Shown here: positions 26,101 through 38,111 of the stretch, in pieces
Layout: each line of letters opens with the position of its first letter
Numbering within the stretch: the first letter of the stretch is position 1
NCBI RefSeq assembly: GCF_003473485.1
Contig: NC_053042.1
Location: 7,339,501-7,403,500, forward strand
Origin: Medicago truncatula
Lineage: Eukaryota > Streptophyta > Magnoliopsida > Fabales > Fabaceae
Reading direction: 5' to 3'
DNA length: 64,000 nt
Program-made: the position numbers and the translations under genes
The notes under the pieces: generated by a model
What the model was told of the DNA's origin: nothing
Database searches by the model: none
The model's input: only the letters and a program-made list of their open reading frames with translations

Positions 26101-26890
26101 TACATCATGAGACGTCTCACTTAAAGATTATGTGTGCTGTTAATGAAAAACAATGAGTCTTATTTTTATCACCATTATTTCCTAACTGTTATTACAATTT
26201 TAATTTAGTTTCTTTCAAAATTAATTCCTCTTCAATTTTGTTTTCACTTGGTGTCTACCTGGATGTTTACCCTGCTGTTGTCAAATTAGAGCTCGTGAGT
26301 TCCTACCCAACTCATTTTGTTTTCTACTAGATTTTTGAAATGTTGGTTGAAGGTTAACTCTCTTTGAATTCTTGTTAACGTCAAATGTATATGTCACTCG
26401 CAATTATGTGGTGGCAGCAGTACATTAGACAAGGTTCAATCTCAGTTGTGATAACAATAGACCTGTGTATGTATGGAGTAATTTTGAGTTGTAGTTGGGG
26501 AGTGTTTTGGTGGTTAAGAAAGTGTAGCTTAATTTGAAGTTGACGACAATGTGGTCATAATATATGGCTATCTGCATAATTATGCAGGTGGGTGGTGGAT
26601 ACTGATAGTAGGAATTGATGCCTTGTTAATACCTTTTGAATATCCTCCCTCCCTTTGACTCACCACCCTGCAAATCTCTACTATTTTTTCCTCCATTTCA
26701 TTATTATGATCAAGCAACCAGAAAAGCCGCCTCAAAGCAACTAAAGAAGAAGTGTCTCTCCCGGCTAATATGAAATTCAAACATATATCCCTCACACTTA
26801 TCTGAGTATGAAATTCCATTCTCATCCGTAAGCCTCATTAACACAGTTAACAAATTTGATTTTTCCTTATCATCTTAATTTTGCAAAGAA
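23130..26890. repeat. segmental duplication, unit B (PNGase A copy 2 block)
   Basis: Tandem, same-direction partner of unit A; the gene starts are 3,746 bp apart. It lacks the MITE and foldback element found upstream of copy 1 and so approximates the empty site. It retains the longer P450 relic. Confidence 0.9.
23443..25266 (+). CDS. PNGase A-like protein, copy 2, 607 aa, intronless
   Basis: Tandem paralogue of the gene at 19697, with the same signal peptide type and domain order. Distinct stretches lie after the signal peptide (QLNSNHLSQLTSSSPIKYF, with an extra PKAS before the CSYH motif), around HGYPFDVKKTHKTKKFD, and near the C-terminus (DELKEDNDTYLAV). Copy 1 has YHWASFRQNTHKTKKLD at the middle position. 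The core blocks WKATCEGRQYDRIFG, VVGSVWPFTVIFTGG and NVWYIDANLHLWLD are kept. No stops or frameshifts. The short upstream region (about 23,130-23,442) lacks the transposons seen before copy 1 and probably better reflects the ancestral promoter. Function is inferred from family resemblance. Confidence 0.92.
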   Translation: MDNTFLTLLLFLFFFCFLHHPVSASNLHKIKQLNSNHLSQLTSSSPIKYFEVTKPIKLPKASKPCSYHILHHDFGYTYGNPPVLANYTPPSHCSFKKFSKIVLEWKATCEGRQYDRIFGVWLGGVELLRSCTAEPIANGIVWSVEKDITRYKSLLLNHQQNQTLAVLLRNIVDKTYTGVYHVDITIHFHGYPFDVKKTHKTKKFDSLAFRSGFHADLILPISRNLPKNDVLWFEIQNSTDVGVKEFVVPQNAYRAVLEVYVSFHENDESWYSNPPNEYLVANNITDSNPGNGPFREVVVTLDDKVVGSVWPFTVIFTGGVNPLLWRPITAIGSFDLPSYDIEITPILGTILDGKKHLFGFSVTNALNVWYIDANLHLWLDTKSSRTEGELVNHVDKPLVESLVTDFNGLNGTFLTSAKKSILSTGWVRSSFGNITTSFVQDFDYYNSMVMRKNGSKQTVNQIISFNDSIRAKLPSSYLDLVDDTYRKFSLYLDTDELKEDNDTYLAVSNFTLGFDENKSKSKVSGISNSFLKNVQDGQGTMVVKKNLVVSGVGATQQNYRYKSNEHCYSRKIGSSNYTILYDKVKDTCNKRSHSRFGNFIRKFPTML

Positions 26891-27130
26891 AGTTCCTTCT
26901 TTCTTGCCCTTATAATATTCTCAGCAAATTCATCAGCTTTTTGTATTGTTTTCTTAAAAGCTTTCTTGTCATACCTAAGTTAAGAAAAACGTCATAGCTT
27001 TCCACACACAAATCTAAGCAAAGTGGCTTCTATTGCAAATGGTATTTCAAACAAATGTGGTTGTGAACAACCAGGATCAACACCAAAAGATATCATGCAA
27101 ACATTGGAGTGATTATAGGGAATGTTGAAA
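26640..27130 (-). pseudogene. CYP86-like cytochrome P450 pseudogene
   Basis: Minus-strand pieces in order: NVCMISFGVDPGCSQPHL and FEIPFA (compare the CYP86 block FDNVCMIAFGVDPGCL), then KAFKKTIQKADEFAENI and RARKKELSLQN with a stop, then LLTVLMRLTDENGISYSD. A frameshift follows, then VRDICLNFILAGRDTSS (the I-helix oxygen-binding AGRDTSS), then FWLLDHNNEMEEKI. No heme-binding FxxGxRxCxG segment is present downstream and no N-terminus is seen. CYP86 enzymes are fatty-acid omega-hydroxylases of cutin/suberin synthesis; this copy cannot be functional. Confidence 0.85.
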
Positions 27131-27189
27131 TGCATGATGAACATGGTAAATGTGTCGTGTGTGATATAGGGCCAGCTGGTCAATAATGT

Positions 27190-28945
27190 TATGTTATATT
27201 GGAGTGTTTTTTGTGTTTCTTTTCGTGCTTAGGTTTTACCTTTTGTTCTTTACGAGAAGACGAGATACCCAATTTGGAACATGCATGCAAGTAGTGTTTG
27301 AGTCTGATAGAGGATTCACCAAACATTTCAATAGAAACTCATTATTTTGTAATTATTCAATTTAATAAAGAAAGATTAATTTGTAAATATAAAAATTTAT
27401 ATAAAGGGTATTATCTTGTTATAGTTTTAGTAATGTTACTTGTTGGTTGTGGTGTTGACCTGGAACTTTTGAGTGTGCTTCTCTCAAGGTCTCAGGTTTT
27501 ATTAATCATTCATGGTATTAAATTTTTATACGAGAGAGAAACACTCGAATTTTTCAACATAAAGACAAGAGGCTCTGATCATGCAACTTTTTGACAAAGT
27601 AAAACTATTAACCTTTTCATGGATGAAAGGGAATAATACGGTTTTGTTTTCTGAATGTGAACTTTGGTGGCATAATCCAATTATTTGTATGAGTTATGTT
27701 ACATAATCGTGTGCTTTTTTGTTTTGTTTTGTTTTTTTTGTCTTTTAGATTATTATACTTAGATACTTTAATGTCGTTTTCAAACACGTCTTGTGCAGGT
27801 TTTGACACTTTACCAGTTTAATATATTTTACTTTGATTACAAGTTTTTATACGACACTAATAACAAATAAAAATCAGTGAGCTTAAATATCAGATTAATT
27901 AACAAATAAAAACTCTCACATATACACTTATTAAAAAAGAGCTCTTTAAGCTGTATCATGTTCTCTAGAGTTAGAGCAGTTATGCATATGAGTTGTTAGT
28001 TACTTTCCAATGTCTAAAGGTTCTGAAAATGGTAAATACATATAGATATACGAGAGGCTGATCCTGTATGAGTATTATTTACTCACTCTAATCTCATATA
28101 TAAAAAATATTTTTGTTGAATAATTAATATATACATATAAGTTATTGAATAATTAATATATACATCTATATCTATACTATATATAAAAAAAACTACCTCT
28201 TTCAACACACTTTTGAATTGGATTTTTTTTTTTTCCAAAAATACTCTTAATTTTCGATACAAATAACACATGTAACAAATGGATAAAAATATATTTAAAT
28301 ATTAAAACAAATGTAACAAACACGATATGAAAATATATATATATACCCTTATCATTTAAAAAGTGTAACAAACTAGATGAGTATTTATACTTACCTTTTC
28401 ATCATTTCAATTATACCCTTAAACAACTTTTCTATTATAAAGTTGTTTTTGGTGTCTTTAAAAAAAGAATTTAGATTTTTTTTTTGGTTATATTGTATTA
28501 TTACCGGTGTCGTTGAAATAGATAATCATGATTAGTTTGATTTTTTATAACTTGAAAGCAACAAACGTTTATATATTTTTTTAATTTTAATCAAAATCAA
28601 AATTTTATAAAATAAAAAAAATAACGGCGTCCATAATTTTCAGACATTAGCAAAATAAAAAGAGCGGAAAGACGGGGCACGTGTTCTCTAATATTTTATA
28701 ATATAAATCATACACATCAGTATACATTAATATTTCTCTCAAAAAAATATCAGTATACATTAATATATATAGAATTTTTTCTGTTTAATAATAATAATAA
28801 ACGTTGAACCGGGTGTTACCATTTTCAACTTATTTCACCATCATATTCAAAAACTTTATGTGGACCATGGTAGATGGACTCATATACCTTTTGTTTGTTT
28901 TGCTACGACAAAAATTGATTTCTAACATAAAAACTGATTAAGCAA
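27190..28945. other. AT-rich spacer without a recognised gene
   Basis: Stops in all frames. Around 28,400-28,560 a stretch with TTTTGGTGTC and AAAGATA words resembles 39,770-39,935, suggesting an unclassified dispersed repeat. No RNA gene seen. Confidence 0.45.
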
Positions 28946-28954
28946 TAGTTTCGA

Positions 28955-29903
28955 GGCAAAGATTAGGGTAGACGATCTCTTTAGGTCTTCTACTTTAGGA
29001 GACTTGACTCTTTTTTATTTTTACTTTTTTTTTTTGGCAAAATAGATGTTAGCCATTGGATAATGAAGTTCATGATTCTTAGCTTACACCGTTAACATTG
29101 AATATTTTTTTCGTATTATTTTCACTTTCCCATTCTCTCTCTCCTCTCTATGGGAATCATTCTTTCTCTTACCCAACAACAACAACTGCAGCAACCACAA
29201 GAACACCCAAATCTTCATCTCCTTCCCCATCACAATATAAATCTAATTACTCCTTTTGTACTTGCATGTTGCTTGCTTCTCATGATTATATTTCACTTAA
29301 ATAATTCCGAAAACAAAACAAAGCCAAATCGGTATTATTGAAAGATGAATTTGAATTCCAATTTGATTAGCATTTAAAAGGAATTGTCAAAAAATTGATT
29401 AGATCTTCAGTTTTTATTTTTTATTTTTTATCTTTGATGAATATGAAAGTTTTAATATTTTATTTATTGGGCTTGTTTGAAATGTTAAGAGTAGAACAAT
29501 GAAGGAAAATTGATTAGCATTTGAGTACCATTCTTTTCCAAATTTATTCCAGATCTGAGTATTACTTTTTTGAACAATTAAGAGTAGAACAATGAAGGAA
29601 AAAAAATGGATATTTAGATGGTTGGAAAATCTGGATCAAACCCGGTGTTCATATTATAAAGAACAAAGAAATAGTGTAATTGACAAAAGGAGAAAAAACA
29701 GAGAGGGATATTAGAGAAAGGTGAAAGCTCATGAGAGTTGAGAAGGAAGAAGACAAAGGAAAATATAATTAAGTGTATTTGATCTATGGTGTGTTTAACC
29801 AATCTAACGGTTAGGAAATGTCATAACGTCAAAAAAAAAAAACAAAAAAAAGAGGTCATGCACGGTAGGAGACCTATATAGGTCTCCTACCCTAAACGCC
29901 GCC
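28955..29903. mobile_element. Mutator-type TIR element with 9-bp target duplication
   Basis: Flanked by TAGTTTCGA at 28946-28954 and 29904-29912. The ends are GGCAAAGATTAGGGTAG on the left and, inverted, GGCGGCGTTTAGGGTAG on the right. Inverted similarity continues inward past GAGACTTGACTC to ATGTTAGCCATTGGAT. The interior has a CT-rich stretch followed by CAA repeats near 29,120-29,200 that looks like a plant 5' leader, possibly captured. No transposase frame. Confidence 0.8.
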
Positions 29904-29912
29904 TAGTTTCGA

Positions 29913-31865
29913 TAGTAAACTTCAAGTTTGAATCAAATTTTAAAATCAAAATCAATTCTTATTGAAATCACCCTAAATAAGTCAAAATTTTGTGTATGAA
30001 ATCCCTTTTATCTCTATCTACCTTAAAACCAAAATACACACCTAGACATAGAGAGGACACAGAAATCAAGTTGCAAGTTGGCATGAAAGCATGCCTGTGA
30101 CTGTGTAATGTATCCCATATCCTTATCCTTCTTTGGCGCTGCTGTCTGTATATGGCAGAATCCTTCTCTTTCTCAGCTACATATCAGACTCAGACAGACC
30201 TATGATAGAAGTTATGCACTTTCTTCAAAGCCAAGTAAATTGGCTACATAGAAAATGACTTTAAACCAAAATGGTCCCAACTTTTCATACCATAATAAAC
30301 CAACTAGCAAAAGCATCATTTTTCCTAAGCAATAATAATTCCTTTTGGAGACTCAAAAGAATACACAGATTTTGCTCATTTGGTTGCAGTCTCTATGCTG
30401 TGGTGTGATCTGCAACAAGCAGAGAAAAAGTTGGTTATCTTTCTCAATCCAAGTTCAAAATTTCTGACCAACTTTCGTAAATATAGCTATATCTTTTTGT
30501 TTACTTTATAGCATAAATGTTCATATTATTTAAGAGTATTTTTTTATAGATAAATGTCAATGGCTTATGTTAATTTGTTTTCGGAATTTGAACTTCAGAC
30601 ATTATCTTCATTAGTACTCATTCGGATGTAATTACTAATTAAGTTGATATTTATAATAGTTTAAGAATAGTCATCTAACTATTCTCAAGATAATAATTAT
30701 TGAATTTTATGCTATTAACGTCTATTATATGCATATGCTTTTTTATATTCAAATATTTATTTATTATTTTCTGTCATTTTTTAAGTTTTGATTCATCCAA
30801 ATTATTTGGAATTTAAAAGTTTAAGATTTTAAAATTAAAGGATATATTAGAACATGAACATTTTAAAATCAATTTTAGAACAAAAATTACGTGTAGCACA
30901 ATAGAATGGATACTAGTTTGCTTTGTTTTCAAGATGAAAACAAACATTTGTCATGTAACTTCAACAAAATCACAATGTCACCGTCGATTTGTCCACTATA
31001 CTCAGATATACACCAAATGTAAACATCTTTTCTAATGATTATGCAAATTGTAGTTCGTTAACTTGTGGTAGACTAATCTCTTCCATTATACTCTCAACCC
31101 GCATTGTATTTGGTTTAAGAAAACTACATGTTTTTCGTTAGTCTGAAATGGTTAATCTGGACAAATTTGAATTTTAAGAAATGTGAGGAGCCAAGAAGAA
31201 TCTCCCTTGGTTTCACCAATATTAGATGAGCTGATTTAACCCTTGGCCTTGTCTAGTAGTACACCATTTTTTGTTTTGTTTTGTATTGCTGAAATCGTAG
31301 TTCACCTTACATCATCAATATCAACCCTTAAAAATGATAATATTAATTAAAAGGATTTATGTAATGTTTGTAATTGTTACTAATGGTGCACCATTAAACC
31401 ACGTTTACATTAGACAAACATCAGATTAAGGAGATTAATTAAAGAGTGTTTGTATTCCAACATTTTAGGATGTCATTTAACATTTATGATATGAAGCATG
31501 TCGTTCATGAAAGATACAAATCATTAATAAAAAGCACAAAGGTTCAATGCGTTCACATTGTACTAGGATACATTTCTTCACAAAAGATTCTTTCCTTATT
31601 CATGATATTGATGATGATGCATTAGATATGTTCTTTGTCCTTACAAAATTGCTGCACATACATACAACCAATCACCCCACAATATTACAAAACACTATCT
31701 ACACATACCTACGTGTATATTTTGCACGGTTCATGCTTTACATATAGCTTTAGCCTTTATGATTCACTTTGGACAACAATAATATGAATAGTTTCTACTT
31801 TTTTGAAGTACACATTTTTCATACTTACCTTCAAAAAAACATTAAAAAAATTCCAAAGATTTTGA
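29913..31865. other. spacer without a recognised gene
   Basis: AT-rich, no long frame, no bounded repeat recognised on either strand. Confidence 0.5.
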
Positions 31866-32206
31866 TGTGTTTGGAAACACGGTGGATATATCAGGACGCA
31901 CGATCAGCGTGAAGCTAGTAGTTGTAGCTTTGAGATAGATGTGCGGTGACGCCATGAATATGATGAATTCAGATTGTCCACAGTCAACAATCTCATGCAT
32001 GCAAGCAGTCATCACAACATTGACCGTTGGATCGGGATCGGATGATCGAAATTTCAAACTGATATTTTAGTTTTTTTTCTTAAAAAAAAATCAAAATTTG
32101 TATCGAAATCTAGACCGTTTTATCTCGATCCAACGACCATTGATGTGGTAACTGCGTTAATGCATGGGATTGCTGAGTGCAGACAATAGGTCGCTCTCCA
32201 AACACA
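31866..32206. mobile_element. MITE with inverted arms next to the BEL1-like stop codon
   Basis: Begins TGTGTTTGGA (31866-31875) and ends with its exact inverse TCCAAACACA (32197-32206). The arms also share GTTGGATCG/CGATCCAAC and CATGCAT-type words, so much of the element folds on itself. It ends 11 bp from the stop codon of the BEL1-like gene. Target duplication not resolved. Confidence 0.65.
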
Positions 32207-32217
32207 GTTCTTTCAAT

Positions 32218-34831
32218 TCAGACAACAAACTCATGTAACAAATGAGGGTTGGCAAACTTGTGTTGTTGCTTTCCAGTGTCTGTGAAGTGATAGTCTAACA
32301 AATCAGTATCAGGTGAAGAAGCCATTGCTTGATTACGCCTTTTATTGATGTCATCATTGGACAAACCAAATCCATCACTTTCAGAGTTCCTCAACTCCAA
32401 TGCAAGTGAGACATGGCCACCAACACCAAAGTTATTCAACTCTGATAAATCATCATAAGTTGTAGGAGTAGAATCCATTATGCAGCCATCACCATTTTGG
32501 TTGATTGAGATAGGTGGATTTGAATAAGGACTATTGTTCATGTTAAACCTTTGTTGGTCACCTTGCATTTTCCCAATTCTAGAATCCATCACATTAGTCC
32601 AATGATCGCTACTTTGAATCCCTCTATCCAATTCTGTGGTTGAGGAGGATGCATGATCTAACTTCAACCCTGCAATTTGACCTTGTTGTTGAGCACCATC
32701 AACATTCATTAACTTGTCATGAGACTCTTCCCTTTTATCATCCCACACTCGAACATCATCGTCTCTCGGAGCTTTTGGCGTGTTTTCTGATAAAAGATTG
32801 CTGCTTGTCTCCGAATCACCAAACTCTTCTTTGTACATTTCTTCGACCATTGGTTTCCAAAGACGCACCCTCGCATTAATGAACCAATTCGCCACCTGAT
32901 ATGAATTAAATAGTGATAAGCAAGTAGCAAACGAAAGACAGGAATATAACTTAGTGTGTGTCTGGCTCTACGCTGACAGAAATTGATTTTGTTTAAAAGT
33001 GATTTGAATGTAAAATGATTTATATTTGGTAACATTCACGTAAAAGTGAAATTAACATACACTTTAGGTGTCGGGTTATTTTACCCTTGGATCTTAATCA
33101 GAATACGTAAACAAATTGTAGATATGAGAAAACATGCATTCTTGTACCTGGTTTCTGGTCAAGCCTGTTTGTCTTGCCAACATGATTTTCTCTGAATCCT
33201 TTGGATAACTAATACCAAATGAATTTGAAAACAATTTATTAGACTAAAATTATTCAAAAGTAATTATGATAACACTATTAATGAAAAAAAAATGAGTATA
33301 GAGGAACCTACGGATGAAGGAAATGCTCAAAGAGCCACGCACGGAGTATTGACACAGAGCTTTCAGGAAGTCCTCTCTGAGGTCTCCAAGCTTGTCTCAT
33401 TACACCAAGCTGCTGAAGAGCTTTTTGTTGTCTAAGCTGTTGATCAACATAGCGGAGACGAGGTATTCCCTCTTGTTCACCAAGGCTCCTTTGAGTCAAC
33501 TGAATTTGGCCGCTAATAGCATCACGCAAACAGCGAAAGTGACGAGAAATGGTGCGCAAAGCAAGAGCAGTGTATGGTTCGGCTGCGCCGCAACCAGCAA
33601 CCATGTCAAAAGATGACACAACAATCTGCATTTGATGACAGTATTGTCGGTATCTTTTGTCTAACTACAAAAACAAAGAATAAGTGTTAGTCTAAAACAT
33701 CATAACCATCACTACTAACAATTAATTTGAGGTTAAAAGTCAACTATTGAGGCAAAAGCTTCAACTTCTAGCTTCAAGTTATAATCAACTCTGGAGGTAA
33801 AATCATTCAATTCAAACACATCCAAATGTGTTAAAATCAACTGTTCCTCTTCAGAATATGTATTAGACTAACAGTTGATTTTAACACACTAACTATTGAC
33901 ATAGATACCATATAGAACACAATTAAAAAGAAGTGCAAAGTGTAACTAATTGTCCCATAAGCTTAAGTTGAGACTTGAAATTTATGTTTTTATATGTATG
34001 GAAAACCTTGTAATCCAATAATACAGTGTAAAGGTTTACCTCATCCAACATGGACAAAAGTTTTGTTTTCTTGTCCAATAAATGCTGTCGTTCCGCGGGA
34101 GATAGCTCACATGAAGAGTTGTTTGCATTAGAACCATTAGGGCCTGAAGATACTTGCATAGATTGACTTGTAGATTTTCCATCAGAATCTTTGGAAGCAT
34201 CTAAACCAGCATCGTGAAAACTTTGTTGTTTTTCCAATCCGGTTTGTTTCAAGCCCTTTCGGACATTAACTATTTCATCAAGAAGTTCCTGTGCTGCCTT
34301 AAGGTAGTGAGAGTTAAGGGCATTGTTCGGAATAACTGCTGATCCTTGCAGGCACGGATCAGATTGGCCTTCATTAAGGCCTATTGAAGGATGTGGATTA
34401 TACAAACCCTCCCTTTTGACATTGTTTTGAAATCCTCCAGAAGACAAAGATGCCATGCACTCAGCCTCATCATCCTTAAGAGATGCAGACCCCTTCAAGT
34501 TTGAAATTTGAGCATTCATTAGTGAGGTGAAACTGTTGCCGGGATACTGATATTGAAAGGAAGGCATCATTGTCCCAAGGCTAAGAGACAGGCCTTGGCA
34601 TTGTACATTTTGCTCGCTCTCAACGAGTCCGAATTGTGTCCTTGGATCGCTCGTAGTAGCATTGGAATGCCCCTGATCAATAGACAGCATATTCATTGTA
34701 TCATCCATAGATGTCATAAACTTCAACTCATTTTGTCCTCCTACAGATTCACTGTAATTATGAGGTAACAAAGTATTCCCAGAAATCATCTCGGCGTAAG
34801 ATCCCGAAGAAAACGCTTGGTTCGGATACAT
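32218..34831 (-). CDS. BEL1-like homeodomain (TALE) transcription factor, 4 coding exons, 627 aa
   Basis: TALE homeodomain protein of the BELL class. These partner KNOX proteins in the nucleus to control meristem and organ development. Coding exons: 34040-34831, 33312-33664, 33148-33208 and 32218-32895, all GT-AG with consistent phases. I chose the ATG at 34829-34831 ([15 protein letters not shown]); an in-frame ATG seven codons upstream is possible. A SKY-like block ([19 protein letters not shown]) is followed by the BELL domain ([39 protein letters not shown]). The homeodomain (about 356-418) has the three-residue loop PYP across an exon junction and recognition-helix WFIN at 406-409. A C-terminal VSLALEL (about 564-570) matches the ZIBEL motif. 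N-terminal GLSLSLG is a second such motif. The frame is intact. The specific BLH orthologue is not assigned. Confidence 0.93.
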
Positions 34832-35800
34832 TGTAAGCAAGATTAGTGGCAATTCAAAAAAATGAGAAGCTTCTTTCTGCTCCCTTAAACAATGGAATCA
34901 ACTTGACATCTCCAGCAACAAGATTACTAAAATAAACACCTTGTTGCTTTAAACCTAATCTGAATTAAAATAATCCAAAGTGAGGAAAATGCTATTAAAG
35001 ACCTTAATTAGGAAAATTAATAAAATAATCACTCAATCATGTCATTATGAAGCAAAAACACAACATCATATGCAACATCAGAAAAACACACACAGAGACA
35101 AAATGGAGGTACGAGGTAGCAGAAAACTATACAAACAAACAAAAAAACACAAAAACAAAAAATTCACAGAATTCAACTCAAAACCCTATTGTAGTTTTTG
35201 AAGCCACAACATCAAGATGAAACATAAAACTGAAACAAAATCTCTAAAAAGAAAAACAACAATAAATAAAAAAACAGAACACAATCATGAGTTGAAAAAA
35301 AAAAATCTAAAGCCATTTTTTTTACAAGCAAAAGTTAACTTTTTTTTTTGTTCTTCAAGTACACAGTAACTTTTTCAACATTCAAAATTTCAGCTTTTTA
35401 TTTTAATCATAAAAAAAAATTCTCAAAAACCCTTTGAAACAGAGTTTGTGTACTACAAACAAACAACAGTACTTCACCATCATCACCACAATCTTTTTTT
35501 AGCAATAATTAATATTTTTCCTCATTTTTCAGTTTTAATATATCATCATAATAAGAAAAAATAACAGAAAAAGAAGAATAATAATAATAAAAAGAAGAAG
35601 AAAGAGAAAGAGAAATAGTACCTTTCAGGATAGAGAGAGAGGAGGAGGGAGGGAAAAGGTGAAGTGAGAAGAAGGAAGAAAGGGAAGCGAAGAGGTTAAG
35701 AGGAAAATTACAGAGAGAGAGAGAGAGAAAGAGAAAGACAAGAATCCACAGTGTGGGGAAGGTCAGACAAGTGGCAATCCCAAGACATATAAATTTGAAA
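34832..35800 (-). promoter_or_regulatory. leader region of the BEL1-like gene with CT microsatellite and probable intron
   Basis: On the gene strand, a CT-rich stretch (plus-strand GA repeats at 35712-35728 and purine runs back to about 35,620) ends at a donor-like AAAG|GTACTA near 35,621. That implies a 5'-UTR exon at about 35,622-35,780 and an intron to just upstream of the ATG. CT-rich leaders and leader introns are common in this family. Exact transcription start not determinable. Confidence 0.5.
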
Positions 35801-35968
35801 AATATATATATTTGGTACCAACCAATGAGCAAATTATATCATTAATTTATGAAAGAAATTGCTTACTTCCCCCATGCCAACTACTTATTTATTTAATGGA
35901 TTATCATCATAACCAACTTTACTTTTTGTCAACAAAAATAAAAACTAGCTACTTTTTCTAAATAATTT

Positions 35969-37532
35969 GGCTTAATTGGACTCTTGGTTCCCGAAATAAT
36001 TTGTTGTTTTCATTGTGATCCCATAACTCGTAAAATCAATATTTTGGTCCCTCTTATTTTGCTTCATTAGTTAAAAAGATCCTTAGCTGTTAACTTTAAC
36101 TTTAAATGTCTAAAGTGGAACACAAACAATGTTTGTCCACTATAGACCTTATTAATTCTTTTAAATTTAACCGTTCGATCTTTTTTAATCAAAAAGTGAT
36201 CGGATGATCATGAAGGTCCATTATATCTTATGGTATACCATCAATACTTAATTTTTTTTGCCAATTTCTTCATAAAAAATCCATAAAAACAAAATAAAAC
36301 ATAAATTTTATTACTATTATTTTCCTTTTGTGTCCATTTTTCTGATTTTCAAAAAAACAAAAACAAAATAGAAAAAACTCTTCTTCTCTCTCACACTCAC
36401 GTATACAACAGCGACAAAAGCTCTTCTTCTCTCCTCAAACACCACCACCACCACCCACTTCCAGCCACCATTACTTCTCCGTCCGGACTCCTTTGGCAAC
36501 CCCACCACCATCATTAAATTTCTCTCTTCTTCCTATTCAATAACCATTAACTTATTTTTAGATTGGTGAGAATTTGAAATACCCCAATCACCACTTTGTC
36601 TCTAAATTTCGGCCACCATGAAACTCTTTTTGAGAAACGAAAATGACAATCTTGTTCCCCATGATAACCTCTACAAAAGTCCTATATTTATTTCATAATT
36701 ATAGTAACTTCACCGGCGGACCACCGTGCCGGAAAAGTTGTCAGCCGCGCCGAAAAACTGGGCAGTTTTCGTTTTAGTCAAAATCCTCTTTATCCCCTTT
36801 ATTTATCACACACGTACCAACGAATTGCAACAACAATCATCATGTATTTATCCTCTTTGCAATTAAAAGATAAAACTAAAGCAAAATGAAAAATCAAATC
36901 CTCTGCAAAGAGTTCGCGAGAGTGAGTTGCAGGGCTTTGGATTCATGACCTCTTTTTTCTTTTCATCAATAATTAAGGGTTGATAAAAAAAATGTTGTTG
37001 GCTTCAGATCTGGAATCATATGAGTTGTTGTAGAAAAATCAATGGTTTTTTTCTTGGGTTTTTAGGTGGAAAGCGAAAATGAGATGATGGAGTGAATAAA
37101 TTAGTGTTGGTGAAGATGAGCAGATGGATTTTTTTGGGTACAGTGAATGAATGAGAAGATGAATTTTTCTAGGTTCTTTATGAATGATGATGAATTTGTT
37201 GTTGATGATGATGAAGAGGAATAAAGAAGATGAAGAAAAAGTACAAAAAATTAAGTATTAATGGTGCACCATTGGATAAAATAGAAATGTGTAATCAATT
37301 GGTCCTCTTTTAAAAAAAACAATCAAATGGCTAAAATTAAAAGAATTAATAAGATCTATGGTGGACCAACATTGTTTGTGTTCTACTTGAGATATTTAAA
37401 GTTAAAGTTAACAGCTAAGGATCTTTTTGACTAACAGAGGAAAACAAGAGGGACCAAAATGTTAATTTTACGAGTTATAGGACCAAAATGAAAACAACAA
37501 ATTACTTAAGGAACCAAAAGTCCAATTAAACC
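35969..37532. mobile_element. Mutator-type TIR element, 1.56 kb, 9-bp target duplication
   Basis: Flanked by AAATAATTT at 35960-35968 and 37533-37541. The ends are GGCTTAATTGGACTCTTGG and, inverted, GGTTTAATTGGACTTTTGG. Inverted arms of about 290 bp share CGTAAAATCAATATTTTGG-type and GTTAACTTTAACTTTAA words. The ~1-kb interior (36,270-37,240) has (CTT)- and (CCA)-rich stretches and GC-richer sequence (36,710-36,770) unlike the arms, suggesting captured genic DNA. No transposase frame. Confidence 0.85.
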
Positions 37533-38111
37533 AAATAATTTTGCTTATTATTTGAATAAGAACAAATAAAACCTAAATTTTAAGTAGAATAAATACAAGA
37601 TCTTAAATGAGTTTACGAACAACGACACTCGATATTTTAGAAGTTGTTTTGTATAGAAAAGTTAGACTCTCGATATAAAAATAAGCGATTTTTCTCTTAC
37701 CAAAGGGTGTTCTTTCATGTATCCAAATGAGTGAATATGATAGAGTTTTTTCTTTCTTCGTTTAGATAACTAAATTCGGATGAGTGTGAAAGGGTATACT
37801 AAAAAAATATTACAAGTCAGTTTTCTAATGATAAATTACATCAAATATACAAAACAAATATGTTATCAAAATATAATATATTAGGGTCATCCAAGAATCA
37901 CTGAACTCAATAGTGATAAATGTGAGGAGAAGTAAGAAAAATAATTGAAGTTCAACATAAAATTTAATGCAAATCATTCACACTTATCAAAATCATACGA
38001 AAATAGACAGACATTCTACATATAATTTTGTAAAGTTAAGTTAAATCCAGTATAAAATACCTAATACAAATTATTCCTATAAGCTTTGATCCTTTTGATC
38101 GATTATGAAAT

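Noticed and set aside
28159..28691. Helitron-like segment (TCTATACTATATATA start, CTAA end)
   Set aside because: No convincing 3' hairpin and no second copy with the same borders; AT-richness makes the ends likely by chance.
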